DNA from: a bacterium
Lineage (GTDB): Bacteria > Desulfobacterota > Binatia > UBA12015
Assembly: GCA_018970825.1 (NCBI GenBank)
Contig: JAGWVP010000154.1
Span: 1-7,258, forward strand
Direction: 5' to 3'
DNA length: 7,258 nucleotides
Part shown: piece after piece, positions 1 to 6,216 of the stretch
How the letters are laid out: the number at the start of each line of letters is the position of its first letter
How positions within the stretch are numbered: position 1 is the first letter of the stretch
Notes under the pieces: generated by a model
What the model was told of the DNA's origin: nothing
Database searches by the model: none
Seen by the model: the letters and a program-made list of their open reading frames with translations, nothing else
Translations under genes and position numbers: made by a program

Positions 1-135
1 CAGGCCGCCTTCACGGCCATGGGCTTTCGACCCACCATGATCGAGATGGCGCGGGAAATCGTGCGGGACGGGGTCGGGGGCCCGTCGGGGCCGGCCAGGC
101 GGAAGGGGCGCGGGGGCGAGGGCGGCAGGGACTGA
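1..135 (+). CDS. C-terminal end of a probable GNAT-family N-acetyltransferase (5' end outside window)
   Basis: Reading frame 1 is open from the window edge to a TGA at 133-135 and gives 44 residues. The start reads AAFTAMGFRPTMIEMAREI, which resembles the last beta-strand of GNAT acetyltransferases (pattern AxxFYxxxGFRPTxIEM). In that family this region sits beside the acetyl-CoA site and closes the fold. After it comes an 18-residue Gly/Arg/Pro-rich tail with no recognisable domain, probably disordered. The usual Tyr before the 'GF' element is Thr here. The catalytic and acetyl-CoA-binding parts lie upstream, so substrate and subfamily cannot be judged. The next gene starts 86 bases downstream on the same strand, too far to prove an operon. 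The family call rests on one short motif; that this is the end of a real gene is more certain than the family. Confidence 0.55.
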   Translation, partial: QAAFTAMGFRPTMIEMAREIVRDGVGGPSGPARRKGRGGEGGRD

Positions 136-206
136 GCCCGGCTTGACCGTGGGAGGCGCGGCAGACACGTCTTCCTAAGCGGCTGCGTCCCCCACCCGGA
201 GAACGC

Positions 207-210
207 GGAG
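207..210 (+). promoter_or_regulatory. Ribosome binding site of the glycosyltransferase gene
   Basis: GGAG ends 11 bases before the ATG at 222, a slightly long but usable spacing. A second GGAG-like element (198-201) is farther upstream. A GTG directly follows the ATG (225) and could also initiate, changing the protein by one residue. Confidence 0.4.
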
Positions 211-221
211 CGCGTCGATCC

Positions 222-1157
222 ATGGTGAACTCCAACGAGAACGACCTCCCGGAGATCTCCGTCGTCATCCCGATGCTCGACGCCGAGGCGACGCTCCCGC
301 GCTGCCTCGCCGCGCTCGATCGGCAGGAGAACCCGCCCGGGCGCTTCGAGCGGCTGGTGGTCGACAACGGCTCGAGCGACGCCTCGGTCGCGATCGCGCG
401 CGCGCACGCCGGCGTCACGCTCCTCGAGGAGCCTCGCCGCGGGGCCTACGCGGCCCGCAACCGGGGCCTCGCGGCCTCGCGAGGCGCGATCCTCGCGTTC
501 GTCGACCCGGATTGCGAGCCGGGGCCCCGTTGGCTCGCGCGCATCGCCGAGGACTTCCGCGACCCCGAAGTGCGCGTGGTGTGCGGCCGGCGGCGGGTCG
601 GCCGTGGCGCGCCGATGCTCGAATCGCTCATGGACTACGAGGTCGCGAAGGACGAGCGCGTGCTCGGCGGGAGCGATGCCGCCGCCTTCTACGGCTTCAC
701 CTGCAACATGGCCGTGCGTCGCGAGGTCTTCGACCTCCTCGGCGCCTTCGCCGACCTCCGGCGCGGTGCCGACACCCTGCTCGTCCAGGCGGTCGCCTCG
801 CGCTGGGGGCCGAAGGCGGTCCGGTTCGACCCCGAGATGGAGGTGGTGAACCTCGAACTCGACGGACCGGTCGCCTACTGGAAGAAGGTGTTCCTCTACG
901 GGCTCCACCGCCGCCGCAACAACGCGATCCTCGCGTCGCGCCCGCTCTCGGGGGCGGAGCGTCTCGCGGTGTTCCGGGACGTGGTCCGCCGGGAGCGATA
1001 CTCGCCGGCGCGGGCGGCGGCCCTCCTTCTGTCGCTCGCGATCGGTGCGGCCTGCTGGCGCGCTGGATGGATCGTCGGCAGGCTCGCGCCCAGGCCCGTG
1101 CCCGGGGCCGCCGCGAAGGGCCCGGGCGGCACGCCGCCTCCGCCTCCCGGAGCCTGA
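222..1157 (+). CDS. Family 2 glycosyltransferase (GT-A fold) with C-terminal membrane segment
   Basis: A 311-residue inverting glycosyltransferase that should transfer a sugar from a nucleotide-sugar donor to an envelope or lipid-linked acceptor at the cytoplasmic face. The GT2 Rossmann-like half is clear: SVVIPMLDAEATLPRCLAAL at 13-32, the nucleotide-binding strand VVDNGSSD at 46-53, GAYAARNRGL at 74-83, and the metal-binding DxD motif as DPD at 95-97. The acceptor half holds F-Y-G-F-T-C-N-M-A-V-R-R at 156-167 and RGADTLL at 181-187, in the place of the usual catalytic-base motif. Residues about 265-288 are hydrophobic and could form one membrane helix or a membrane-attached hairpin. A Pro/Gly-rich tail (PPPPPG) follows. 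The start ATG follows a GGAG. The gene ends 8 bases before the stop of the convergent K+ channel gene. Donor and acceptor cannot be read from the sequence. The GT2 call is firm, the specific role unknown. Confidence 0.9.
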   Translation: MVNSNENDLPEISVVIPMLDAEATLPRCLAALDRQENPPGRFERLVVDNGSSDASVAIARAHAGVTLLEEPRRGAYAARNRGLAASRGAILAFVDPDCEPGPRWLARIAEDFRDPEVRVVCGRRRVGRGAPMLESLMDYEVAKDERVLGGSDAAAFYGFTCNMAVRREVFDLLGAFADLRRGADTLLVQAVASRWGPKAVRFDPEMEVVNLELDGPVAYWKKVFLYGLHRRRNNAILASRPLSGAERLAVFRDVVRRERYSPARAAALLLSLAIGAACWRAGWIVGRLAPRPVPGAAAKGPGGTPPPPPGA

Positions 1158-1165
1158 TCGGTCCT

Positions 1166-2044
1166 TCAGTCCGCTTGCGCCGCGTGCGCCGGCGTCAATC
1201 CCGCCCCGCAGCGGGCGCAGAAGCGAGCCTCGGGGTCGATCGAAGCGTGGCCGCAGCCCGGGCAGGGGGGGCAGGCCGCGCGGATGCGCGCACCGGTCGA
1301 CAGCGCTTCCGCGGTCGCGATCCCGGTCGGCACCGCGATGATCCCGTAACCCGCGATCATGAGAGCGCTCGCGAGCGCCCGGCCGAGGGTCGTTTGAGGA
1401 GCCACGTCGCCATAGCCCACCGTGGTGAGCGTGACGATCGCCCAGTAGACCGACGTCGGGATGCTCGTGAATCCGTTCGCCGGCCCCTCCACCAGGTACA
1501 TGAGCGCGCCCACGATCACGACGATCGTCGCGACCGCGAGCAGGAACACGGCGATCTTCGGCAGACTCGCCCGCAGGGCGGCACCGAGCCTCCGTGCCTC
1601 GCGATTGTACTCGGAGAGCTTCAGCACCCGGAAGATCCGGAGCAGGCGCACGGCCCGCACGACGATCAACTCCTGGCTGCCCGGGACGAGGAACGACAGG
1701 AAGGACGGCACGATCGCGAGCAGGTCGACGACGCCGAAGAAGCTCCGCGCGTAGCGCAGGGGCTCGGCCACGGAGAGGAGCCTCAGGACGTACTCGACGA
1801 GAAAGAGCAGCGTGAAGGCCCATTCGAGCAAGTAGAGCCGTCGCCCATGGACGGCCTGCACGTGCGGCACGCTCTCCAGCATGACCGCGGCGACGCTGCC
1901 GAGGATGGCGAGCAGCAGCGCCACGTCGAAGGCCTTTCCCGCCGGCGTGTCGTGTCCGAAGATGACCTCGAACATCCGGGCGCGCCAGGGCGTCGGGTGC
2001 GGTCGATTCGGGTCCTCGTGCTCCGGGTGCGAATGAGGGGTCAC
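1166..2044 (-). CDS. Voltage-gated potassium channel (six-helix, one pore loop) with C-terminal zinc ribbon
   Basis: A 292-residue K+-selective channel subunit, expected to work as an inner-membrane tetramer. The S1 region follows the DTPAGKAFD element at 32-40, and further helices lie at about 70-90 and 102-121. The voltage-sensor helix S4 has basic residues every third position: R130, R133, R136, R139, K142. S5 is at about 163-185. The pore carries the K+ selectivity filter TTVGYGD at 207-213, and S6 runs to about 245. The cytoplasmic tail is a zinc ribbon, C261-x-x-C264 with C276-x-x-C279, plus an extra C258. I chose the GTG at 2044 because it overlaps the antiporter stop as GTGA and because the family-like region (W20-R-A-R-M-F-E-V-I-F) begins upstream of the first ATG (M24, base 1975). 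Neither start has a clear Shine-Dalgarno, which suggests translational coupling. It is the last gene of the operon. Gating and physiological role are unknown. Confidence 0.9.
   Translation of the reverse strand: MTPHSHPEHEDPNRPHPTPWRARMFEVIFGHDTPAGKAFDVALLLAILGSVAAVMLESVPHVQAVHGRRLYLLEWAFTLLFLVEYVLRLLSVAEPLRYARSFFGVVDLLAIVPSFLSFLVPGSQELIVVRAVRLLRIFRVLKLSEYNREARRLGAALRASLPKIAVFLLAVATIVVIVGALMYLVEGPANGFTSIPTSVYWAIVTLTTVGYGDVAPQTTLGRALASALMIAGYGIIAVPTGIATAEALSTGARIRAACPPCPGCGHASIDPEARFCARCGAGLTPAHAAQAD
2041..2044 (-). other. GTGA stop/start overlap coupling antiporter and K+ channel
   Basis: On the minus strand the antiporter TGA (2043-2041) shares bases with a GTG (2044-2042) that opens the K+ channel frame. 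No Shine-Dalgarno is visible before this GTG, so re-initiation by ribosomes finishing the antiporter is the simplest explanation. The alternative is a start at the downstream ATG at 1975, which also lacks a good Shine-Dalgarno. Confidence 0.6.
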
Positions 2045-3150
2045 GGGAGGAAGTAGAAGGCGATCCCGAGGATCACGTACACGGCGAGCAACTGCACGCC
2101 CTCGAGCCAGTGGGACTCGCCGTCGGCCGACACCAGCGCGAGAATCGCGACCGCGATCGCGACCGACACGACCTCGAAGACGGAGAAGCGCAGGTCCATC
2201 GGGTTGCCCATGAAATGGCTTGCGAAGACCAGGACCGGGGCGACGAACAGCGCGATCTGGATGCTCGATCCGACCGCGATGTTCATCGCGAGGTCCATCT
2301 TGTCCTTCATCGCGACCAGCACGGCCGTGCTGTGCTCGGCCGCGTTGCCGATCACCGCGACGAGGATCACGCCGACGAAGACCTCGGTCATCCCGAACCG
2401 GTGCGCGGCTTCCTGGACCGAGCCGACCAGGATCTCGCTCATGACGGCGACGAGGGCCGTCGCGACGAGCAGGAGGAGCGCGGCCTTCCCGTGTCCCGAG
2501 CCGGTGTGCGAGGAGGCGCCGGGTCCGAGCCCGTCCTCCGGCCACTCCTCGACCGGGCCCTGTCCCGCGTAGAGGTGGCGATGGGTCCGCAGCGAGAAGG
2601 CGAGACTCGCGAGGTAGACCGCGAACAGCACGACCGCGATCTCGAGGCTCAGCTCCTTCTCGTGGGCGCTCGGGTGGTTGCGCGTCACGATGTGGAAGAT
2701 CGCCGGCACGACGAGCCCGACGACGGAGAGGGCGAGCAGCGTGGCCCCGGCGCTCGCGGCGGTCCGGTTGAAGCGCTGCCTCTCGTGGCGGACGCCGCCG
2801 GCGAGAGCCGCGACGCCGAGCACGAGCAGGACGTTTCCGATGATCGAGCCCGTGAGAGACGCCTTCACCATGTCGTGGAGCCCTGCGCGGAGCGCGGTGA
2901 GCGCGATGATGAGTTCGGCCGCGTTGCCGAAGGAGGCGTTCAGCAGGCCGCCGACGCCGGCGCCGAGTCCCTCGGAGAGTTCCTCGGTCGCGCGGCCCAT
3001 CCAGCCCGCGAGCGGCACGATCGCGAGCGCGGAGGCGGCGAAGATCCACACCGGGTCGGCGTGCGACCATTCGAGCGCCAACGCGACCGGGATCAGGGCG
3101 AGCAGGGCATCGAGGGGGCGAAACTCGAGGCCGGCGACGACGAGCGGCAT
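2041..3150 (-). CDS. cax: Ca2+/H+ antiporter, CaCA superfamily (CAX type)
   Basis: A 369-residue inner-membrane cation/proton exchanger that should expel Ca2+ using the proton gradient. Both signature repeats of the CaCA superfamily are present in their expected halves: GNAAELIIALTAL at 75-87 and GNAAEHSTAVLVAMKDKMDLA at 268-288. The glutamates of the two motifs, E79 and E272, form the cation site in this family. SLTGSIIGNVLLVLG at 98-112 is also typical of the first half. About ten or eleven hydrophobic segments are split by a soluble loop at about 196-222 that is acidic first (EEWPED) and then His/Gly/Ser-rich, matching the acidic central loop of CAX proteins. The length is close to the normal CAX size. 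The start ATG has an AGGAG five bases upstream, overlapping the stop of the TPR glycosyltransferase gene. It is the middle gene of the operon. Ca2+ is the expected substrate by family; other divalent or monovalent cations cannot be excluded. Confidence 0.93.
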   Translation of the reverse strand: MPLVVAGLEFRPLDALLALIPVALALEWSHADPVWIFAASALAIVPLAGWMGRATEELSEGLGAGVGGLLNASFGNAAELIIALTALRAGLHDMVKASLTGSIIGNVLLVLGVAALAGGVRHERQRFNRTAASAGATLLALSVVGLVVPAIFHIVTRNHPSAHEKELSLEIAVVLFAVYLASLAFSLRTHRHLYAGQGPVEEWPEDGLGPGASSHTGSGHGKAALLLLVATALVAVMSEILVGSVQEAAHRFGMTEVFVGVILVAVIGNAAEHSTAVLVAMKDKMDLAMNIAVGSSIQIALFVAPVLVFASHFMGNPMDLRFSVFEVVSVAIAVAILALVSADGESHWLEGVQLLAVYVILGIAFYFLP

Positions 3151-3155
3151 TCGAT

Positions 3156-3160
3156 CTCCT
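3156..3160 (-). promoter_or_regulatory. Strong ribosome binding site of the Ca2+/H+ antiporter gene
   Basis: On the minus strand GAGAGGAG precedes the ATG at 3150, with the AGGAG core five bases away. It extends to the TGA of the upstream gene (3164-3162), so it lies wholly in the 11-base gap and the stop codon. This fixes the antiporter start and argues for independent, efficient initiation inside the operon. Confidence 0.8.
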
Positions 3161-3161
3161 C

Positions 3162-5147
3162 TCAGGGGGGCGGGGCGCCGCGGGCGGCGGATCCGGGGAC
3201 GAGGGCTGCGGCCCCCTCGGGGTCGCTCAGGGCGGATCGCGCGCCCGCGTGATCCGGCGCGATGCGGAGAGCATCCTGCCAGGCGGCGACCGCTTCGTCG
3301 CGTCGGCCGAGCGCGACCGCGACGACGCCGGCCCGGTAGCGCGCCTCGGCGTCCCCGGGGGCGAGCGTCGCGGCCTTGCGGAAGGCATCGAGCGCGACGG
3401 GCAGGGCGCCCCGCGCGAGCTCGGCCGAGCCGCGGTTGAACCATGCGTCCGGCTGGCTCGGCGCGATGCGGGTCGCGTTCGAGAACGCGTCGGCCGCACC
3501 GGGTGCGTCGCCCTGCTCGAGCAGGGCGGCCCCGAGGTCGTTCCAGGCTTCCAGCGACTCGGGCGCGATCCCGATCGCGGTGCGGTAATGGGCGATCGCC
3601 CGGTCGCGGGCCCCGTTGCGAGCCTCGAGGATGCCGAGGTTCACGTGGACCCCGGCGAGACCCGGGCGTTCCTCGAGCACCTGCTCGTAGAGCTCGATCG
3701 CGCGCCGGTCGTCGCCCCGGTCCATCAGGGCCAGCGCGAGCGACGAGCGGGCGAAGGGATTGCGTCCGGTCGCGGCGAGCGTGCGTTCCATCAGGGTCAC
3801 CGTATCCCGCCAGCCGAGGCTCTGCCGCCAGGCGAGGCCCGCGAGTGCGAGGCACGCCGCGGCCGCGAGGCCCGCGGTCGCGCGCCGCGCGGTCCCCTCG
3901 GGGACCACCGCAGGATAGGCGCCGGCGAGCCCGAGCACGAGCCCCACCGAGGGCAGGTAGGTGTAACGATCCGCGATCGACTGCACGCCGACCTGCACGA
4001 TGCCGACGACCGGCAGGAGGGCGACGAGGAACCAGGCCCAGCCCGTCGCGAGCGACGGCAGCAGGCTTCGGCCCCACCAGCACGCGGCCGTGACGACGAC
4101 GAGCGCCGTCCCCGCCGCGACTCCCGCGGCAGGCCCCCAGCCCGACTCGGGGAACGGGACGACGGCGGCGAGGCCCGTCGGCCAGGCCGTCAGGCCGAGG
4201 TAGCGCAGCGGCGCGATCGCCGCGTTGGCGAGCCGCTCGCCGAGCGGCAGGCGGTCGAGCCGGGCGATCGCACCGGCGCCGCGCTGGGCCGCGATCGCGA
4301 TCCCGGCGGAGAGCGCGGAGAGGATCCACAGGGGCCACTTCTCGACGACCAGGCGGGGCAGGTCGGAAGCTTTCGCGAGACGGCCGAGCGGCCACCCGTC
4401 GAGCAGCAGCAGGAGAACCGGCAAGGTCACGAGCATCGGCTTGCAGGCGAGAGAGAGTGCGAGCAGGACCGCGGCCCCGGCCGTCCCCGGCGCGCGCGCG
4501 CGATCGATCGGTCGGCCCGGATGCGCGAGGTCGCCCGGGCGGGATCCGATCCAGGCGTGGATCGCGAGCAGTCCGAAGAGGGCGGAGAGCACGTCCTTGC
4601 GCTCGCTGATCCACGCGACCGACTCGACGCGCAACGGGTGCACGGCCCAGGCGATCGCACCCGCCGCGGCGACCGGGGCCGAGCCCACGATGCGCGCGAC
4701 CAGCGCGAAGACCAGGACCGCGTTCGCGCCGTGCAGCAGCAGGTTCGTCAGGTGGAAGCCTCCGGGTGCGAGCCCGTGGAGGCCGGCATCGAGCATGAGG
4801 CTCGCCCAGGTGAGCGGATGCCAGTTGCCGGTCTCGAAGGAGCGCAGCGCCCAGGCGAGCCCCCGGGCGGAGAGCCCGTCGCGCACCATCGGGTTCGCGG
4901 TGACGTAGACGTCGTCGTCGAAGGTGAGGAATGCGCCTCCGAGCGCGGGCAGGAAGGGGAGGACCGCGAGCAGGAAGACGGCGGGTGTCCACCACGGGGC
5001 GTTCGCGGTCGCCGGGGCGAGGCCGTCCGCCGTTCTTCCCGAGCCCGTTCCCGCGGTGCCGCGGCGGTGGCTCCCGGCGGGCGGGTGGCTCGCGGCGGCG
5101 CGCGGGGCGGGGCTGCCCGTGGGCGATGGACTGCGACGGCGAGCCAT
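3162..5147 (-). CDS. TMTC-like membrane glycosyltransferase (GT-C type) with five C-terminal TPRs
   Basis: A 661-residue integral membrane protein of the bacterial family related to eukaryotic TMTC O-mannosyltransferases, which use polyprenyl-phosphate sugars. After a basic, Pro/Ser/Ala-rich tail (1-50, probably disordered and cytoplasmic), about ten hydrophobic segments span roughly 53-445. Family motifs occur in order: F76-D-D-D-V-Y in the first outer loop (acidic pair typical of GT-C active sites), NWHPLTW 108-114, HPLRVESVAWISERKDVLS 170-188, KPMLVTLP 236-243 with LLLLDGWPLGR 246-256, and IADRYTYLP 391-399. Five tandem TPRs of 33-34 residues cover 463-631, each ending in an (A/R)P turn, followed by a 30-residue low-complexity end. 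The TPRs probably bind an acceptor or partner protein. The ATG at 5147 has a GGAG eight bases upstream. It is the first gene of the operon. Sugar donor and acceptor are unknown; glycosyltransferase activity is inferred from the family. Confidence 0.85.
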   Translation of the reverse strand: MARRRSPSPTGSPAPRAAASHPPAGSHRRGTAGTGSGRTADGLAPATANAPWWTPAVFLLAVLPFLPALGGAFLTFDDDVYVTANPMVRDGLSARGLAWALRSFETGNWHPLTWASLMLDAGLHGLAPGGFHLTNLLLHGANAVLVFALVARIVGSAPVAAAGAIAWAVHPLRVESVAWISERKDVLSALFGLLAIHAWIGSRPGDLAHPGRPIDRARAPGTAGAAVLLALSLACKPMLVTLPVLLLLLDGWPLGRLAKASDLPRLVVEKWPLWILSALSAGIAIAAQRGAGAIARLDRLPLGERLANAAIAPLRYLGLTAWPTGLAAVVPFPESGWGPAAGVAAGTALVVVTAACWWGRSLLPSLATGWAWFLVALLPVVGIVQVGVQSIADRYTYLPSVGLVLGLAGAYPAVVPEGTARRATAGLAAAACLALAGLAWRQSLGWRDTVTLMERTLAATGRNPFARSSLALALMDRGDDRRAIELYEQVLEERPGLAGVHVNLGILEARNGARDRAIAHYRTAIGIAPESLEAWNDLGAALLEQGDAPGAADAFSNATRIAPSQPDAWFNRGSAELARGALPVALDAFRKAATLAPGDAEARYRAGVVAVALGRRDEAVAAWQDALRIAPDHAGARSALSDPEGAAALVPGSAARGAPPP

Positions 5148-5155
5148 GGCGCGAT

Positions 5156-5159
5156 CTCC
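5156..5159 (-). promoter_or_regulatory. Ribosome binding site of the TPR glycosyltransferase gene
   Basis: On the minus strand GGAG lies eight bases before the ATG at 5147. It supports this start and hence the 50-residue low-complexity N-terminal tail; no other in-frame ATG occurs before the first membrane segment. Confidence 0.6.
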
Positions 5160-5168
5160 GACGGCCCG

Positions 5169-5197
5169 AACCTGTCCGGTCGAGGCGCGGCCCGCAA
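5169..5197 (-). promoter_or_regulatory. Candidate sigma-70-type promoter of the three-gene minus-strand operon
   Basis: On the minus strand TTGCGG (5197-5192) is followed after exactly 17 bases by CAGGTT (5174-5169). These match the most conserved positions of the -35 (TTG) and -10 (A at 2, T at 6) hexamers. Transcription would start about 14 bases before the ATG at 5147, leaving a very short leader that still holds the GGAG. The match is partial and such patterns arise by chance, so this is only a candidate. Confidence 0.25.
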
Positions 5198-5203
5198 GCC
5201 GTC

Positions 5204-5238
5204 GCCCCGGCGCCCGCCTTCGTCGGCCGCGCCGGGGC
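5204..5238. repeat. Perfect 10-bp inverted repeat in the divergent intergenic region
   Basis: GCCCCGGCGC (5204-5213) and GCGCCGGGGC (5229-5238) are exact reverse complements separated by 15 bases. Within the spacer, CCG (5214-5216) can pair with CGG (5224-5226), extending the stem. The right arm ends five bases before the AGGA of the oxidoreductase gene. It could be an operator for a dimeric regulator shared by the divergent genes, or an RNA hairpin in the leader of the oxidoreductase mRNA. High local GC makes chance arms more likely than in average DNA. Confidence 0.5.
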
Positions 5239-5242
5239 TGCT

Positions 5243-5246
5243 AGGA
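5243..5246 (+). promoter_or_regulatory. Ribosome binding site of the oxidoreductase gene
   Basis: AGGA ends nine bases before the ATG at 5256. It supports that start, which also places the dinucleotide-binding motif right at the N-terminus as is normal for this family. Confidence 0.5.
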
Positions 5247-5255
5247 CCCGGGGCG

Positions 5256-6137
5256 ATGGAGCGCGTCGGCTGGATCGGGACCGGGGTCATGGGGGCCTCG
5301 ATGTGCGGGCACCTGGTCTCGGCCGGCCATCGGGCGACGGTCTTCACCCGGACCGCCGCGAAGGCCGACGCGCTCGTCGCGCGCGGTGCGAAGCGGGTCG
5401 ACTCGCCGCGCGCGGTGGCGGAGTCGTCCGACGTCGTCTTCGTGATGGTCGGCTTCCCGGCCGACGTCCGCGAGGTCGTGCTGGGCGAGCGCGGTGCCCT
5501 CGCGGGGGCCGTGCCGGGGACCCTGCTGGTCGACATGACCACGAGCGAGCCGGAACTCGCCCGGGAGATCGAGCGCGAGGCGATCGCGCGCGGGGTCGGG
5601 GCGCTCGACGCCCCGGTCTCGGGCGGCGACGTGGGCGCGCGCGAGGCCCGCCTGTCGATCATGGTCGGAGGGCTTCGCGAGCACTTCGAGCGGGCGCAGC
5701 CGCTCTTCGAGCGGATGGGCCGGACGATCGTCCACCAGGGACCGGCCGGCGCGGGGCAGCAGGCGAAGCTCGTCAACCAGGTACTGGTCGCCTCGGGCAT
5801 GGTCGGCATCTGCGAGGCGCTGCTCTTCGCGAGCCGCGCGGGTCTCGACCCGGAGACCGTGCTCGCCTCGGTCGCCGGCGGTGCGGCCGGTTCGTGGGCG
5901 CTCTCGAACCTGGGCCCCCGCATCCTGCGGCGGGACTTCGCCCCGGGCTTCCTCGTCGAGCATTTCGTGAAGGACCTCGCCATCGCGGTCGCCGAGGCGC
6001 GTCGCATGGAGCTCGACCTTCCGGGGCTCGCCCTCGCCGAGCGACTCTACCGCGAGTTGCTCGCGCAGGGACACGCGCGCTCGGGCACGCAAGCGCTCGT
6101 CCTCGCGCTCGCGAAACTCTCCGGCATCGAGGCCTGA
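5256..6137 (+). CDS. NAD(P)-dependent oxidoreductase of the 3-hydroxyisobutyrate dehydrogenase / glyoxylate reductase family
   Basis: A 293-residue cytoplasmic beta-hydroxyacid dehydrogenase, full length for the family. It should interconvert a short hydroxyacid and its semialdehyde or keto form. The N-terminal Rossmann domain opens with GWIGTGVMG (5-13), the dinucleotide-binding loop. The second strand ends in VFTRT (29-33); R32 at this place usually favours NADPH over NADH. DAPVSGGDVGAREARLSIMV at 118-137 is the family substrate-binding segment (SGG 122-124). GAGQQAKLVNQ at 165-175 carries the catalytic lysine K171 and N174, and K239-D240 is the conserved C-terminal pair. The all-helical C-terminal domain is intact. 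The gene is divergent from the TPR glycosyltransferase operon and convergent with the DAHP synthase gene, so it is probably transcribed alone. Substrate candidates in the family include 3-hydroxyisobutyrate, tartronate semialdehyde, glyoxylate and succinic semialdehyde. Context does not choose between them. The family call is very secure. Confidence 0.93.
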   Translation: MERVGWIGTGVMGASMCGHLVSAGHRATVFTRTAAKADALVARGAKRVDSPRAVAESSDVVFVMVGFPADVREVVLGERGALAGAVPGTLLVDMTTSEPELAREIEREAIARGVGALDAPVSGGDVGAREARLSIMVGGLREHFERAQPLFERMGRTIVHQGPAGAGQQAKLVNQVLVASGMVGICEALLFASRAGLDPETVLASVAGGAAGSWALSNLGPRILRRDFAPGFLVEHFVKDLAIAVAEARRMELDLPGLALAERLYRELLAQGHARSGTQALVLALAKLSGIEA

Positions 6138-6161
6138 CGCCCACGTCGCGGCGGTGCGGGC

Positions 6162-6209
6162 CCGGGGGCGGCTTCGCCCGGTCCGGCCACGTGCGTGGCC
6201 GCCCGGACC
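6162..6209. terminator. GC-rich hairpins between convergent genes, possible bidirectional terminator
   Basis: The 79-base spacer between the two stop codons contains two hairpins. One has GGGCG (6166-6170) pairing with CGCCC (6175-6179) over a four-base loop. The stronger has GGTCC (6180-6184) pairing with GGACC (6205-6209) and, inside it, GGCCAC (6185-6190) pairing with GTGGCC (6195-6200) over a GTGC loop, with a four-base bulge on the 3' side. Position between convergent genes suggests transcript ends. Neither strand has a T-run after the stem, so it is not a classical intrinsic terminator and may act only as a 3'-end stabiliser. Confidence 0.4.
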
Positions 6210-6216
6210 GCGACGC

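Noticed and set aside
143..171. TTGACC at 143-148 as a -35 box for the glycosyltransferase gene.
   Set aside because: No acceptable -10 hexamer appears 16-19 bases downstream, so I cannot support a promoter there.
1158..1165. A terminator between the convergent glycosyltransferase and K+ channel genes.
   Set aside because: Only eight bases separate the stop codons. A small GGCGG/CCGCC hairpin lies inside the glycosyltransferase coding sequence but has no T-run and is weak evidence in such GC-rich DNA.
512..2056. A 514-codon plus-strand frame overlapping the glycosyltransferase gene and lying antisense to the K+ channel gene.
   Set aside because: Composition is Arg/Ala/Gly-rich without motifs, while the overlapped frames have clear GT2 and K+ channel signatures.
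2110..3252. A 380-codon plus-strand frame antisense to the Ca2+/H+ antiporter gene.
   Set aside because: It is dominated by Asp, Arg, Glu and His, the expected mirror image of GC-rich codons for hydrophobic residues. No ribosome binding site or domain is evident.
390..5587. Eight copies of the palindrome GCGATCGC (starting at 390, 2153, 3592, 4213, 4264, 4291, 4651 and 5580), far more than base composition alone predicts, reminiscent of the cyanobacterial HIP1 element.
   Set aside because: Every copy lies in a gene, in the same codon phase, and encodes Ala-Ile-Ala (GCG ATC GC-). Alanine-rich membrane and Rossmann proteins with GCG and ATC as preferred codons explain it. None is in an intergenic region.
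3249..6137. A very long plus-strand open frame running antisense through the TPR glycosyltransferase gene and then into the oxidoreductase gene.
   Set aside because: The first two thirds encode Arg/Glu/Asp/Gly-rich low-complexity sequence with no family motifs, typical of the shadow of a GC-rich gene. Only the part from 5256 has a ribosome binding site and a recognisable fold.
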